From contig JAIUNL010000010.1 of assembly GCA_020161835.1 (NCBI GenBank), positions 62,001 to 126,000 on the forward strand: 64,000 nt of DNA, given 5' to 3'. A model generated the notes under the pieces. The model ran no database searches and was not told the origin of the DNA. It saw only the letters and a list, made by a program, of their open reading frames with translations. Within the stretch, counting starts at the first letter, position 1. Every line of letters begins with the position of its first letter. This stretch comes from Bacteroidota bacterium. Its GTDB lineage: Bacteria > Bacteroidota > JABWAT01. Made by a program: the position numbers and the translations under genes. Below are positions 16,781-27,100 of the stretch, piece by piece.

Positions 16781-16895
16781 AGCAAATTGCATTTTCCCTC
16801 CGCTCTGCGTTCTTTGCGCCTCTGCGGTCTCCCCATCCCCTTCCCGGCATAGATTTTGTCTAAATACGATTTTTCATTTTACCGGAAGTTTTGTC

Positions 16896-18638
16896 ATGGC
16901 CAAAAAGTTCACTTCAGATTCTTTCAAACTCGCTTTTCACGATATCATCTGGCCCCGCCGGAAACTCATTCTTGGCGGACTCATTCTCATCACCATCAAC
17001 CGCCTCTCCGGACTTATCCTTCCCGGATCAACCAAATATCTCATCGATGACGTCATTGGTAAATCCAATTTTGATCTGCTCTGGATTTTACTTGCAGCCG
17101 TATCAGGTGCACTTGTTATCCAGTCTGCAACGTCCTACTTTCTCACCCAGCTTCTCAGTGTTGAAGCACAGAAACTCATTTCAGAAATGCGGGTTAAGGT
17201 CCAGAACCACATTCTCAGGCTTCCGGTTGGTTTCTTCGATGAAAACAAATCGGGTGCCCTGGTATCACGGATTATGAATGATGTGGATGGCATAAAAAAT
17301 CTGGTCGGAACAGGCCTGGTGATCATGATCGGCGGGATCCTCACCTCTTTTGTGGCTCTTTTCCTTCTGATTAAAATCAATGCGATGATGACTTTATACG
17401 TTCTGGCTCCAGTTGTCATTTTTGGACTGGTGGCCATGAAAGCTTTCTCCTACATCCGCCCGATATTCCGCCAGAGGGGTGAAATTAATGCAGATGTCAC
17501 CGGCCGGCTGACTGAAACCCTGAACGGAATCAGAGTCATTAAAGGATTCAACGCTGAAGCCTCAGAAATGAAATCTTTCGAACGTGGCGTAACCCGTCTG
17601 TTTGATAATGTGAAACAAACCCTTACCGCAACCAGTCTCACAACCATGGCGGCAACTCTTTTACTCGGACTCGCCTCCGTCGGGATTATGGGCATAGGTG
17701 GTTATCTGATCATGCAGGGAGATATGACCATTGGTGATTTTATTGCCTTTACCCTTTATCTCGGTTTCATGATCGCCCCGATCGTTCAGATGACGTCAAT
17801 CGGAACCCAGATTACCGAAGCCTTTGCCGGACTCGACCGTACCCGTGAAATTCTGAATGTAAAAACTGAACATGATGATCTGTCAAGAACGAAAATTCTT
17901 CCAACCATAACCGGGCATGTTAAATTTGAAAATGTATCCTTTGCCTACACCAAAGAAAATCCGGTTCTTCATTCCATTTCCTTTGAAGCAAAACCCGGAA
18001 CGGTAACCGCCCTGGTTGGAACGTCAGGTTCCGGGAAAACCACCATTGCCGGTTTGACTGCCACTTTCCTTCATCCTGAGTCAGGTTTGATCACGGTTGA
18101 TGGTGTCAATCTGTCAGAAGTGAAGCTCGAATCTTACCGCGGTCAGCTTGGCGTGGTTTTACAGGATGATTTTCTTTTTGAAGGCACGATCAGGGAGAAT
18201 ATTCTTTTCCCCAGACCCGATGCCACAGAAAAGGAAGTGCTTCATGCAGTTCAGGCTGCTTATGTGAATGAATTTACAGATCGGTTTGACCTCGGTCTCG
18301 AAACCGTTATCGGTGAACGTGGTGTGAAACTTTCAGGAGGTCAGAGACAACGGGTTGCCATCGCCCGGGCCATTCTGGCAAACCCCAGAATTCTCATTCT
18401 GGATGAAGCAACCTCAAGTCTCGATAATTCCAGTGAAGCGTTTATTCAGAAATCCCTTCAGGAGTTGATGAACGGAAGGACAACCTTCGTCATTGCTCAC
18501 CGGCTATCAACCATCCGCCGTGCAGATCAGATTCTGGTTATCGAAAAAGGTGAAATTCTCGAAAGAGGAACCCATGATGAACTCATGGCAACTTCCGGCC
18601 GGTATTTTGAACTTTATACCTATCAGGCGAGAATCTAG
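16896..18638 (+). CDS. MsbA-like ABC exporter (fused membrane and ATPase domains)
   Basis: A 580-residue half-transporter that works as a homodimer. I chose the ATG at 16896, with GGAAG upstream, because the longer frame from 16689 crosses repeats. The membrane domain occupies about 20-310 with six predicted segments. The ATPase domain has Walker A GTSGSGKTT, signature LSGGQRQR, Walker B ILILDEATSSLD and the switch His in IAHRLSTI. This is the ABCB/MsbA family that exports lipids, lipid A, peptides or drugs from the inner leaflet. The substrate cannot be assigned. Two glycosyltransferases lie upstream, so a glycolipid is possible. A strong hairpin follows the stop. Confidence 0.92.
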   Translation: MAKKFTSDSFKLAFHDIIWPRRKLILGGLILITINRLSGLILPGSTKYLIDDVIGKSNFDLLWILLAAVSGALVIQSATSYFLTQLLSVEAQKLISEMRVKVQNHILRLPVGFFDENKSGALVSRIMNDVDGIKNLVGTGLVIMIGGILTSFVALFLLIKINAMMTLYVLAPVVIFGLVAMKAFSYIRPIFRQRGEINADVTGRLTETLNGIRVIKGFNAEASEMKSFERGVTRLFDNVKQTLTATSLTTMAATLLLGLASVGIMGIGGYLIMQGDMTIGDFIAFTLYLGFMIAPIVQMTSIGTQITEAFAGLDRTREILNVKTEHDDLSRTKILPTITGHVKFENVSFAYTKENPVLHSISFEAKPGTVTALVGTSGSGKTTIAGLTATFLHPESGLITVDGVNLSEVKLESYRGQLGVVLQDDFLFEGTIRENILFPRPDATEKEVLHAVQAAYVNEFTDRFDLGLETVIGERGVKLSGGQRQRVAIARAILANPRILILDEATSSLDNSSEAFIQKSLQELMNGRTTFVIAHRLSTIRRADQILVIEKGEILERGTHDELMATSGRYFELYTYQARI

Positions 18639-18666
18639 TTTTTTTATCAAAAACACCTGTTTAAAT

Positions 18667-18706
18667 CCAGAAAACCGACCAAATTTTTCCGTAGTCGGTT
18701 TTCTGG
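18667..18706. terminator. hairpin after the ABC exporter
   Basis: A perfect 13-bp inverted repeat, CCAGAAAACCGAC and GTCGGTTTTCTGG, with a 14-nt loop, begins 29 bp after the exporter stop. No long T run follows directly, so it may be an intrinsic terminator of weak type or a dispersed palindrome. Confidence 0.6.
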
Positions 18707-18790
18707 ATAAATTCCCGGTCGTTGATTCAGAATCCCCAATTTGAGGGTTTCCTTCCCCATTAACACTTAATTAAATTTTCAGTGCAAGTT

Positions 18791-18820
18791 TTAACTGAAA
18801 AAAAAATTAACGTATCTTTA
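18791..18820 (+). promoter_or_regulatory. promoter-like pair before the 242-aa gene
   Basis: TTAACT at 18791-18796 and TATCTTTA at 18813-18820 are separated by 16 bp, 66 bp before the ATG at 18886. The TATCTTTA box recurs before several genes of the window. Confidence 0.45.
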
Positions 18821-18885
18821 GCTTCCAGGCACTTTATCTCTCAAATTCTTAAAATCAATCAACTTTATCCTTTCCGGTAATTTTT

Positions 18886-19614
18886 ATGAAATTTCTATCT
18901 GTTTTGCTGCTGTTTCTGGTTCATGTTTCAGCTTCATTCGCACAAACCGGTGATTACCTGTTGCTGGAAGACAGCACCATTATATCGGGAACATTTAAAG
19001 TTAATGACGACATTTTTATTAGTGGTGGCGTATTAAGTTTTACTCTTGATAAAAACCTTGAAAATATCAAAGGCGAGACTGTCATTGCCTATCAGAAAGG
19101 TCTCAAGTTTTATAGAAAATATGTCTTCAAAAATTCAGCTTTAAAAAGAGGCTTGTTTATTCCGAGAATAGAAAAAGGGAAAATAGATCTTTACCAGCTT
19201 ATTGTAATAAACAAAATGCCTCGTGCATCTTTAGATGGCAAAGGAAATTGGACGTATGGAAATAATACATCATTTGGTTATAGAGGACCCACCTCAAAGG
19301 AAAACTACATCAGTATCAATAATGGTCCTCTTCAAAAAGCAGATAATGAAAAACTGACAAAACTTGTAGCCAGTTGCCCCGAAGCAGTCAAGCTGTTAAC
19401 AAAAGAAAAAAAACTCAGATATTGGACGTATGGATTACTTGGTGCCGGGGCAGTTACTGTCGGCGTAACTGCTGCAACACTTGATAAAAATGTAGACTCA
19501 GTTCCACCCGGATTCATTGTTGGTGGCATTATTGCTGTTTTAAGCTGGATTCCTTATTTGATGCAGGAAGACTTAACCCAGGATGTTGTTGTCATTTATA
19601 ACAAATCAAGGTAA
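18886..19614 (+). CDS. hypothetical exported protein with C-terminal membrane segments
   Basis: A 242-residue protein of unknown function. It starts with a signal peptide (MKFLSVLLLFLVHVSASFAQ) and a beta-rich domain (GDYLLLEDSTIISGTFKVND). Near the C-terminus are two hydrophobic stretches, YGLLGAGAVTVGVTAATL and FIVGGIIAVLSWIPYLM, which could be membrane segments. It stands alone between a terminator-like hairpin and the sensor kinase gene, with its own promoter-like box. I cannot assign a role. Confidence 0.75.
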   Translation: MKFLSVLLLFLVHVSASFAQTGDYLLLEDSTIISGTFKVNDDIFISGGVLSFTLDKNLENIKGETVIAYQKGLKFYRKYVFKNSALKRGLFIPRIEKGKIDLYQLIVINKMPRASLDGKGNWTYGNNTSFGYRGPTSKENYISINNGPLQKADNEKLTKLVASCPEAVKLLTKEKKLRYWTYGLLGAGAVTVGVTAATLDKNVDSVPPGFIVGGIIAVLSWIPYLMQEDLTQDVVVIYNKSR

Positions 19615-19766
19615 GGAATCCTGCATTTCAGGTATATTATTCCGGTTTTTTTTCTGGACAAAACTCAAATTTTGTGATTCAGGTCGCCCATTATTTAAGA
19701 TTATTCATGTACTTTTAACTTTTTCCGAACGAAATCTCAACTTCCAAATCAGGTAACTCAGATTCC

Positions 19767-22700
19767 ATGGACACCATCAAAGATTTCCTTAGTTTCGTGC
19801 GTGATATTTTCATTCCGGTAAAAGAATCTGAACCCAACACAAAAGTTATCCAAAATCTGGTTCTGAGAATTCTGATTGCTCTGCTTTTTACCGCAGGAAT
19901 TCTTATTATTATTCTCGGACTTCTCTGGCCTGAAGGTTTACTCAGAGCCGGGATAACCGGCATTATTTTTATTTGCACCGGGTTTGTCAGCAGGGCTTTA
20001 TATGAAAAAAACAAGCAATTTGCCCGGTATGCCATTGTATCTTTTCTTTTGGGAACACTGACATGGCTTTCAATTACCGGTGGCGGAACGGCTACGCCAA
20101 GTTTTTCGGCCTTGTATGTGATGCTCCTCATCAGTGGTCTTTTGCTCAGTAACCGCACCTTTCTTTTTGTTTATCTGTACACTCTGGTCTTTACTGTTAT
20201 CCTTACCATTCTCGAATACCAGCACATCCTTCCGCCTGCAGCTATACAGCAAACGCCTTACAGCAGAATGCTGATTCACCTTTTTCTTCTTTTTCTTATT
20301 CTGGTTTTAATTTATCTCTTCACCAATGTGGTTAGAAAATCACTTGCCAAAGCCAATGAAGAGGCATCGAAACGTTCTGTTGCTGAATCAGATACCAATA
20401 TTCTGTTTAATTCAATAGATCTGGCAGTTGCAGTTTCAACGCTTGACGGTCAGATTCTTGCAGTAAATGACCAGTTTAAAGTTTTGTTTCAAACCAATGC
20501 AGGAAATGAAAGTCAGGAAAATATTTTCCTGATGATTGGTGAAAAAAACAAGAGTCATCTTTCAGGCGAAAAGAAAACCGTTAAACTTGAATTCCGGTTT
20601 CAAAACCTTACAACCAGACTTTTTACTGAAATTGAAATCATTGTCAAACACATTCATTTCAGGAATGAGGATTCCCTTCTCTTTTCATTTATTGATGTTA
20701 CAGAGAAAAAGAAGGCTTTTGATGAACAGGATTCTTTAATTGACCGGTCACGGCGCCAAAGAGCCGCACTTATAAAAATTGCCCTTTCACCTGCTCTTTC
20801 AACCGGTGATATTAAATTCGGAATCAGGGAAATTACCGAAAATGCCGCACACGCTATCCGTGCAGAACGGGTTTCAATCTGGCTCGGAAGTCCGAAAAAG
20901 GGGAAAATCCATTGTCTTGATCTATATAAAAGTTCAAAACAGGAACATGGAAACGGCCATACACTCGACTCTGAAAAGTACCCCAGATATTTTCAGGCCT
21001 TAACCCTCTCCCGTGTAATTGATGCCAATCTTGCCCAGGAAGATCTCAGAACAAGAGAGTTTTCTGAAGCTTACCTCAAACCGAACGGAATCACCTCAAT
21101 GCTGGATGCCACGATCAGGGTTTCAGGTCAGATTGAAGGTGTTGTCTGTATTGAACATGTTGGGGAACCCAGAACCTGGCTCCCCGATGAAATCCGTTTT
21201 GCCGGCGAAATCGCCGATCACATCGCCCAGGCCCTTCTGCTTGAAGAACGTAAAAAAGCAGAAACAGCACTAATCAGAAGTGAAGAACGGTACCGTGTTC
21301 TGGTTGAGCAATTGCCGGAAAGCGCCATCGTCATGTATGATGAAGACCTCAGGTTTCTTCTGGTAGACGGACCTGAAGTTTCGGTTGCCGGGTTCAATAA
21401 ACAGGAGATGGTTGGCAAAACACTTTTTGAAATATTCCCCGAAGAATATGCCAGTGTTTTTGAGCCAAATATGCGCAGGGTTTTTAAAGGCGAATCATTT
21501 AACCGGACACTGCCATTTGGGGAATTGTTCTATAATTACCATTACGTACCCCTGAAAGATGAAACAGGTAAAATCAGTTCAGGTCTTTTGCTTGCCCGTA
21601 ACGTAACGGCCAAGAAAAGAGCTGAGGAAGAATTGCTTCAATCTGAAGAACGGTACCGCAGTTTCTTTGAGGAAGATCTTTCTGGCGACTTTATTGCAAC
21701 TCCCGATGGAAAAATCACAGATTGCAATCCGTCTTTCATGCAGATTTTTGGGTTCGGTGCGCTTGATGAAGCACAATCTACAAATATTGTCACCTTATTC
21801 AGAGTCACATCAGTCTGGAAAAGCATCCTGAACCAACTCAATAAAGATGAGAAACTTGAATATTTTGAAATTGAAATGGTAAGAGTTGACGGTGACCCTG
21901 TTTACATTATTGGTAATTTTATCGGCAAAAAAGATGATACCGGTAAGCTCAGGGTTGTAAAAGGATATCTGTTTGATGACACCCGTCGCCGTGAACTTGA
22001 GAACCAGCTTTTCCAGTCACAAAAAATGCAAAGTATTGGTACACTTGCAGGGGGCATTGCACACGATTTCAACAATTTACTCGGAATTATCATCGGGCGG
22101 ACTCAAATGCTCGAACTCAAAGTCGCCCAGGATCAGCGTCTTGTCAAAGAAGCCAACATCATCAGACAGGCGGCTGAACGTGGAACCGGATTGGTCAGAC
22201 AGCTTCTGACCTTTGCACGTAAAAATGAATTCAAACTCGAAAGACTCAAAATCAACAATCTGGTTGAAGAAACAGAACGGCTGATCAGAGAAACTTTCCC
22301 TAAAACCATTTCAATTGAAAAAAATCTAAAGAAAGATCTTCCTGAAATTCAGGCTGACAATACCCAACTTCATCAGGTGTTGCTTAATCTGTGTGTAAAC
22401 TCAAGGGATGCCATGCCAAATGGCGGTATGATCAGAATCAGTACTGATCTGATTGAAGGTGAAATTCTTCAGCAGAAATATAAAAATGCGGTTGCCAGAT
22501 CTTACATTCACATTACGGTTCAGGATTCAGGAACCGGTATTGATCAGGCCATTCTGAACCGGATTTATGAACCGTTTTTTACAACCAAGGACATTGGTAA
22601 AGGTACCGGTCTGGGACTTTCAGTTGTTTATGGAATCGTTTCAAGTCATAACGGATTCATCAGTGTTGAAAGTGCCAAAGGGAAAGGCACAACCTTCCAG

Positions 22701-23147
22701 ATTTTTCTGCCGGTTGATGAACTGATTCTTGAGACGACCGGTTCTGAACCCCGTGAATTCGCACTCACTCCCGGCGGACAGGAAACGTTATTGCTTATTG
22801 AAGATGAACAAATGCTTCGTGATCTTGTTTTCGAAACCTTATCGGCAAAAGGATATACCGTCATTCCGGCACAGAATGGAATTGAAGGAATCGAAATTTA
22901 TCAGGCACAATCGGGTGCAATTGATATGGTTATTTCTGATTATGGTCTGCCGGTGATGAATGGCAGTCAGGTGTTTTTATATCTGAGTCAGATCAAACCA
23001 AATGTGAAATTTATTCTTGCCAGCGGGTTCATTGATCCCTCTTTGAAAGCTGATCTCAGCAAACAGGGAATTCATGAATTTATTGAAAAACCTTATCGGC
23101 CTGAAGAACTGGCCATGAGAATCAGAATGGTTCTGGATGGGAAATAG
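19767..23147 (+). CDS. membrane hybrid sensor histidine kinase (GAF-PAS-PAS-HisKA-HATPase-REC)
   Basis: A 1126-residue inner-membrane signalling protein. Residues about 25-195 hold about six hydrophobic segments. PAS- and GAF-like sensor regions follow up to about 725, including the repeated SEERYR starts of two PAS domains. The kinase core has H766 in GGIAHDFNNLLG, an HATPase with DSGTGI and GKGTGLGLSVVYGIV, and a C-terminal receiver with ED in LLIEDEQ and phospho-acceptor D1058 in MVISDYGLP, plus FIEKPY. By family it autophosphorylates at H766 and passes phosphate to its own receiver and probably onward. No response regulator with an output domain is adjacent, so the target is unknown. Confidence 0.93.
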   Translation: MDTIKDFLSFVRDIFIPVKESEPNTKVIQNLVLRILIALLFTAGILIIILGLLWPEGLLRAGITGIIFICTGFVSRALYEKNKQFARYAIVSFLLGTLTWLSITGGGTATPSFSALYVMLLISGLLLSNRTFLFVYLYTLVFTVILTILEYQHILPPAAIQQTPYSRMLIHLFLLFLILVLIYLFTNVVRKSLAKANEEASKRSVAESDTNILFNSIDLAVAVSTLDGQILAVNDQFKVLFQTNAGNESQENIFLMIGEKNKSHLSGEKKTVKLEFRFQNLTTRLFTEIEIIVKHIHFRNEDSLLFSFIDVTEKKKAFDEQDSLIDRSRRQRAALIKIALSPALSTGDIKFGIREITENAAHAIRAERVSIWLGSPKKGKIHCLDLYKSSKQEHGNGHTLDSEKYPRYFQALTLSRVIDANLAQEDLRTREFSEAYLKPNGITSMLDATIRVSGQIEGVVCIEHVGEPRTWLPDEIRFAGEIADHIAQALLLEERKKAETALIRSEERYRVLVEQLPESAIVMYDEDLRFLLVDGPEVSVAGFNKQEMVGKTLFEIFPEEYASVFEPNMRRVFKGESFNRTLPFGELFYNYHYVPLKDETGKISSGLLLARNVTAKKRAEEELLQSEERYRSFFEEDLSGDFIATPDGKITDCNPSFMQIFGFGALDEAQSTNIVTLFRVTSVWKSILNQLNKDEKLEYFEIEMVRVDGDPVYIIGNFIGKKDDTGKLRVVKGYLFDDTRRRELENQLFQSQKMQSIGTLAGGIAHDFNNLLGIIIGRTQMLELKVAQDQRLVKEANIIRQAAERGTGLVRQLLTFARKNEFKLERLKINNLVEETERLIRETFPKTISIEKNLKKDLPEIQADNTQLHQVLLNLCVNSRDAMPNGGMIRISTDLIEGEILQQKYKNAVARSYIHITVQDSGTGIDQAILNRIYEPFFTTKDIGKGTGLGLSVVYGIVSSHNGFISVESAKGKGTTFQIFLPVDELILETTGSEPREFALTPGGQETLLLIEDEQMLRDLVFETLSAKGYTVIPAQNGIEGIEIYQAQSGAIDMVISDYGLPVMNGSQVFLYLSQIKPNVKFILASGFIDPSLKADLSKQGIHEFIEKPYRPEELAMRIRMVLDGK

Positions 23148-23178
23148 GCTAATAGCTGTTGGGTAAAATGCAAAACCA

Positions 23179-23199
23179 CCCCTCCTTTCAAAGGAGGGG
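23179..23199. terminator. hairpin between convergent genes
   Basis: CCCCTCCTTT and AAAGGAGGGG form a perfect 10-bp stem with a 1-nt minimal loop between the convergent kinase and 293-aa genes. The same CCCCTCC/GGAGGGG family occurs at 46999-47019 and, in a longer form, at 10549 and 46886. It may serve as a terminator. Confidence 0.5.
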
Positions 23200-23252
23200 A
23201 ATTTAATTCTCTTTGTTTAATTGACAGTTTTCTTTGGGGAGGCCTTTTCCCC

Positions 23253-23283
23253 ACTTATAACTTATCACTTATAACTTACCACT
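23253..23283. repeat. ACTTATAACTTA-type short repeat
   Basis: A stretch made of ACTTATAACTT, ATCACTTATAACTT and ACCACT words. Similar stretches occur at 33109-33130, about 33164-33206 and 52284-52314, and in inverted orientation at 32725-32754, always outside genes. Confidence 0.7.
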
Positions 23284-23288
23284 CGTCT

Positions 23289-24170
23289 TTACCGGTTCGC
23301 CTCAAACATGGCTTTATGAACCAAAACCGGCTCGCGGTCAATTTTGGTTTTATATAAAACTCCCGAATCAATCAGGCGGCTCAACGCCTCGTTTATTTCT
23401 TCTTTTGTAAATTGTTTTTTCAGTGCCCGCTGAAGCTGAACCGGATTCAGATACAAACTTGCACCCACCATTTTCTCCAGAATTTCATCGACTGTTGTTT
23501 GTGGCAGGTTTGACTCATCCCAATCTGGCACAACCCGGGTGAACAGATCAAAAATATTGCCTTCAATGGCATCAAAACCGGTTTTGTAAATCCTGAGATC
23601 ATGCTGAAGTTTATACACATAGAAATCAATCCGCTGAAAAACGTACGGATTATTTCTAAAATGGTCTTTTATTGCCTTTTTTGAGACCGGTCTGTTTTCC
23701 TGGATAAATTCAAACATGGTTTTTTCATGTTCATCATCAAAAGTGGATTTCAGCTTCAGGGCATATAATTTTTTAAACTCTTCACGGCTGATAAGAACGT
23801 GTGTTGATTGGACCAGCGGATATTCAAAAACAAGGGCCTTTTGAACAAAATCACGATAGAACCCGTCAAAGACTTGTTCAAACATTTTTGCAAGACGCGG
23901 ATACTCTGAAATAAAAACAATTTCGCCACGGATTGCAGAAACAAGGTCAGGTAAAATTGAATCATCTGATGGAAGTAAATGAACATATCCATGACGTTCA
24001 GTAAACTCAAAAAGGTGAGCCGGAGTCTGAATGGTCTGACTTCCGTCATAATTCAGCCATTTAAATCGGGCAATCTGTTCAGGCTTTGGGTTACTGCCTT
24101 GAAAGCCCTTCTTTAAAATGGTATTTTTAAGTTTAGTTTTGAAAATATCACTGCTGACATCCAGACTCAT
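23289..24170 (-). CDS. hypothetical protein with likely winged-helix C-terminus
   Basis: A 293-residue soluble protein I do not recognise. The C-terminal third (DEILEKMVGASLYLNPVQLQ, then TKEEINEALSRLIDSGVLYKT) and the middle (FEFIQENRPVSKKAIKDHF) both look like winged-helix units, so nucleic-acid binding is possible. Its ATG has GAGG about 8 nt upstream. It is transcribed divergently from the giant TPR gene with only 26 bp between the two starts, so the promoters must overlap coding DNA or one start is wrong. The function is unknown. Confidence 0.75.
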   Translation of the reverse strand: MSLDVSSDIFKTKLKNTILKKGFQGSNPKPEQIARFKWLNYDGSQTIQTPAHLFEFTERHGYVHLLPSDDSILPDLVSAIRGEIVFISEYPRLAKMFEQVFDGFYRDFVQKALVFEYPLVQSTHVLISREEFKKLYALKLKSTFDDEHEKTMFEFIQENRPVSKKAIKDHFRNNPYVFQRIDFYVYKLQHDLRIYKTGFDAIEGNIFDLFTRVVPDWDESNLPQTTVDEILEKMVGASLYLNPVQLQRALKKQFTKEEINEALSRLIDSGVLYKTKIDREPVLVHKAMFEANR

Positions 24171-24196
24171 TACATCCTCAGTTTTTCAGGTCGTTA

Positions 24197-27100
24197 ATGC
24201 CGAATAAATTTTTATGGGTTCTTGCCGTCATTCTGTTCCCGCTTTTTGTCTTTGCCCAATCTGACCCCGGACAAAAGAATTACGATACCGGGGTAAAATA
24301 TTACGAAGCGGGGCAATACTCCCTTGCCATACAACAATTTAAAGAAGCTTTAAGTGCCAGTCCGGTAGCTGAATTTGTTGCTGATGCCCGGTTTTTACTG
24401 GCAGACAGTTATCTTAAACAGAAAAATTCAACTGAGGCAAAATCTGAATTTGAACGGCTCATTCAGGAATTCCCTGCATTCAACAAGGGCGATCAGGTTT
24501 GGAACCTTCTCGCAGAAACGGTTTTGCTTCTAAACCGGCCACTGAATGCTGCAGAAGTTTTGTCACAGATTTCGAACAAATTTCCGTTAAGTCCGCTTGC
24601 ACCGCCTTCTTTACTGCGTTCTGCCAGCCTTTTTTACAAATCAGGGAAAAATGAGTCTGCAAAGGCAGAATTAACAAAACTGATCAATGAATATCCAAAT
24701 TCTGATGACAATGTGGCCGGGCAGCTTTTTCTGGGCGATTTATTGATTTCAGAAAATCAGGAAGAGGCTGCAAGACTCCGGTTTTCATCCGTTCTGATCC
24801 ACCCAAAGGCGACGATTGATCAGAAAAATCTTGCCTCGCTGAGAACAGCCGATATTTATCTCATCCAGAAAGATCCGCAACGGGCTGCAGAAATTGTTAA
24901 ATCACTTCAGATTACCGAAAATTCTTCACATTACTCGCTTTGGCAGGTCATCACGGGTAAGATTCTTGTTCAGACTTCTGAATGGGAAAAAGGAATACCA
25001 TTACTGGAATCTGCTTGTACTCAGGGTAAATTGTCACCCGAAGAACGTACACAGGCAGCTTTGTTTCTTGCCAGGATCTATAGCCGGATTAACCTTTTTG
25101 ACAAAAGCAGAGCCTGGTACGTTCAATTGATTTCATTAGCCAGTCAACCTTCTGAACAGGTTGTCATTTTATCTGAAGGGTCAATTGTTTTTCTGAATAT
25201 GGGAAATTATGACAAAGCCTGGGAATGGAGTCAGCAGGTTTTGGTGCAATACCCAGATTTGGTAACCCCAAATTCATTGGTTTCGGCAGCCCGCATTGCC
25301 GTCCAGGGAAAAAAATTCAAAGAAGCCCAGACAATTTATGCCAATTTTATAAACAGGTACCCAACCCACCCCGAAATTGACCGGGTTATTTTTGATGCAG
25401 CAGAAAATACCTGGAAAAATCTCGGACTCAGATCTACGGCTGCCGAATATTTTAAAACCATTGCAAACCGTGAACCGGCTGGTTTGCTTGCCGACGATGC
25501 AGTTTATAATCTGGGTATACTTTACCTTGAAATGGGATACACCAGTGACGCCAATCAACTCTGGCAAACTTTTCCGTTTGACTTTCCGGGTTCTGAATTT
25601 GCTGCAGACATTCTCAATGTCTACGACACCCTTTCAATTTCACTTATAAACAGTACCGCTTTAACTTCTGAGCTGATTTCGATCATAAACGACATGAATC
25701 TGAACAGTTCAAAGGGGAATCTGGCTTTTTCACTCGGAAAGCTGGTTTTTAAAACAGGAATCCGCCGTGAAGTTGCACTGAACCAGCTAAAAGCTGCAGC
25801 AGAGTCAACTGAACTAACCCCTGAAAACCGGGAAGAATGTTATTTCATGCTGGCGAAACTGGCGTTCCAAAACAAAGATTTTGCAACATCGCTCAGATAT
25901 ATTACGTCGTACAACAAAGATTATCCGAATGGAAAATGGGCACCTGAACTCAGATCCTATCACGCCCGCTTTTTACTGATGCAGGCAAAAACCACTGATC
26001 TGAAAACTGTTGCCGGTATCATTGCCTCAATCCCTGAAAAAGAAACCGCATTTCTGCTTAAAATGGAACTTGAACTGAAAAGGTATGAAACAGACAGCCG
26101 GGAAACTGCCCTTCAAAATTTAAAAACCCTGCTTTCCACTGCTCCTGATGCAAAATTGGCATCCAAAGTCAAAGCGGTTCTGTCAGGTATTTACACCCAG
26201 CAGGGAGATACCTTAACTGCAGTTAAATACTGGAAAGAACTTTCTGAGTCTGACCAGCCCGTTCTCGTTGAATCCTCACTTAGAAACCTGATCAGCTACA
26301 CTGAAAAACGAAATAATCCGACCGAATTATTCAACTACCTTGATTTGTATCTGAAGCAGTTCAGTTATTCAAAATACGCAGAAAAAACCCGTCTGAAATG
26401 GTTAAATATAGCATTGGTAAGCGGAATGACTACAACTGCCGGAGTCTGGAGCACTGACTATACCCGGTTTGAACGGCTATTTGAGGATGATGCAGAGTTG
26501 TACGAATCAGCTTATTACACCAAAGCCCGGACGTTACAGGTTTCAAATCCCGAACTGGCCATGCAGGCGTTCAGAGATTACATCACCCGCTTCCCTGATG
26601 GCTCTTTCCTTGCAGAAGCATATAGTGCCCTTGCCCTTCTTGCAAAAGATAATGGTGACCTTGAAATGGCCGCATCGTACTTTAAACAGGCAAATGTTTT
26701 TTCTTTCGGGAAATCAGGGACATCACTTGAAATTGCCAATCTTTATTTTTCAAACGGAGATTATAAAAAAGCCATTTCTGAATATAACACGCTGATGCAA
26801 ACAGCCGGGACCAAAGATTTATTGAATATTGAAACCCGGATTATTGCCTCTTATTATCGGCTGGCAAATGGGATTCTGGCGGAAAGAATGGTTAAAACTT
26901 TCGAAAAGCGGAATCCACCTGTTGACCTGATTGCAGAAATTGCGGTTGAAAAAGCCGATTTTTTAATCGGTCAGCAAAAGTATAAAGATGCAATAGCCGT
27001 TCTTGATCAGATGATGAGTGATTATAAGGCATCAATTTGGGTTCCACGTGCCATGTTCAAAAAAGCCAAGGCTCTTGAGCTTGATTCAAAATCTGATGAA

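Larger units (their letters stand above)
16385..16895. repeat. gene-free stretch with several repeat families
   Basis: A 511-bp gap. It contains a CTTTGCATTC...CGTCTTTGCG unit (about 16488-16540), two tandem GAGACG hairpin units (16558-16587 and 16605-16633), the third 125-bp composite copy (16657-16780) and a CTCTGCG...CTCTGCGGT unit (16795-16833). The last 60 bp hold the start region of the exporter gene. The open frame from 16689 that runs into the exporter crosses these repeats and is not coding. Confidence 0.75.

Noticed and set aside
7600-16833. CRISPR array
   Set aside because: Repeats are of several kinds, unevenly spaced, without unique spacers of constant length and without cas genes.
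16689-16895. N-terminal extension of the ABC exporter
   Set aside because: It is translated from dispersed repeats; the exporter family N-terminus begins at 16896.
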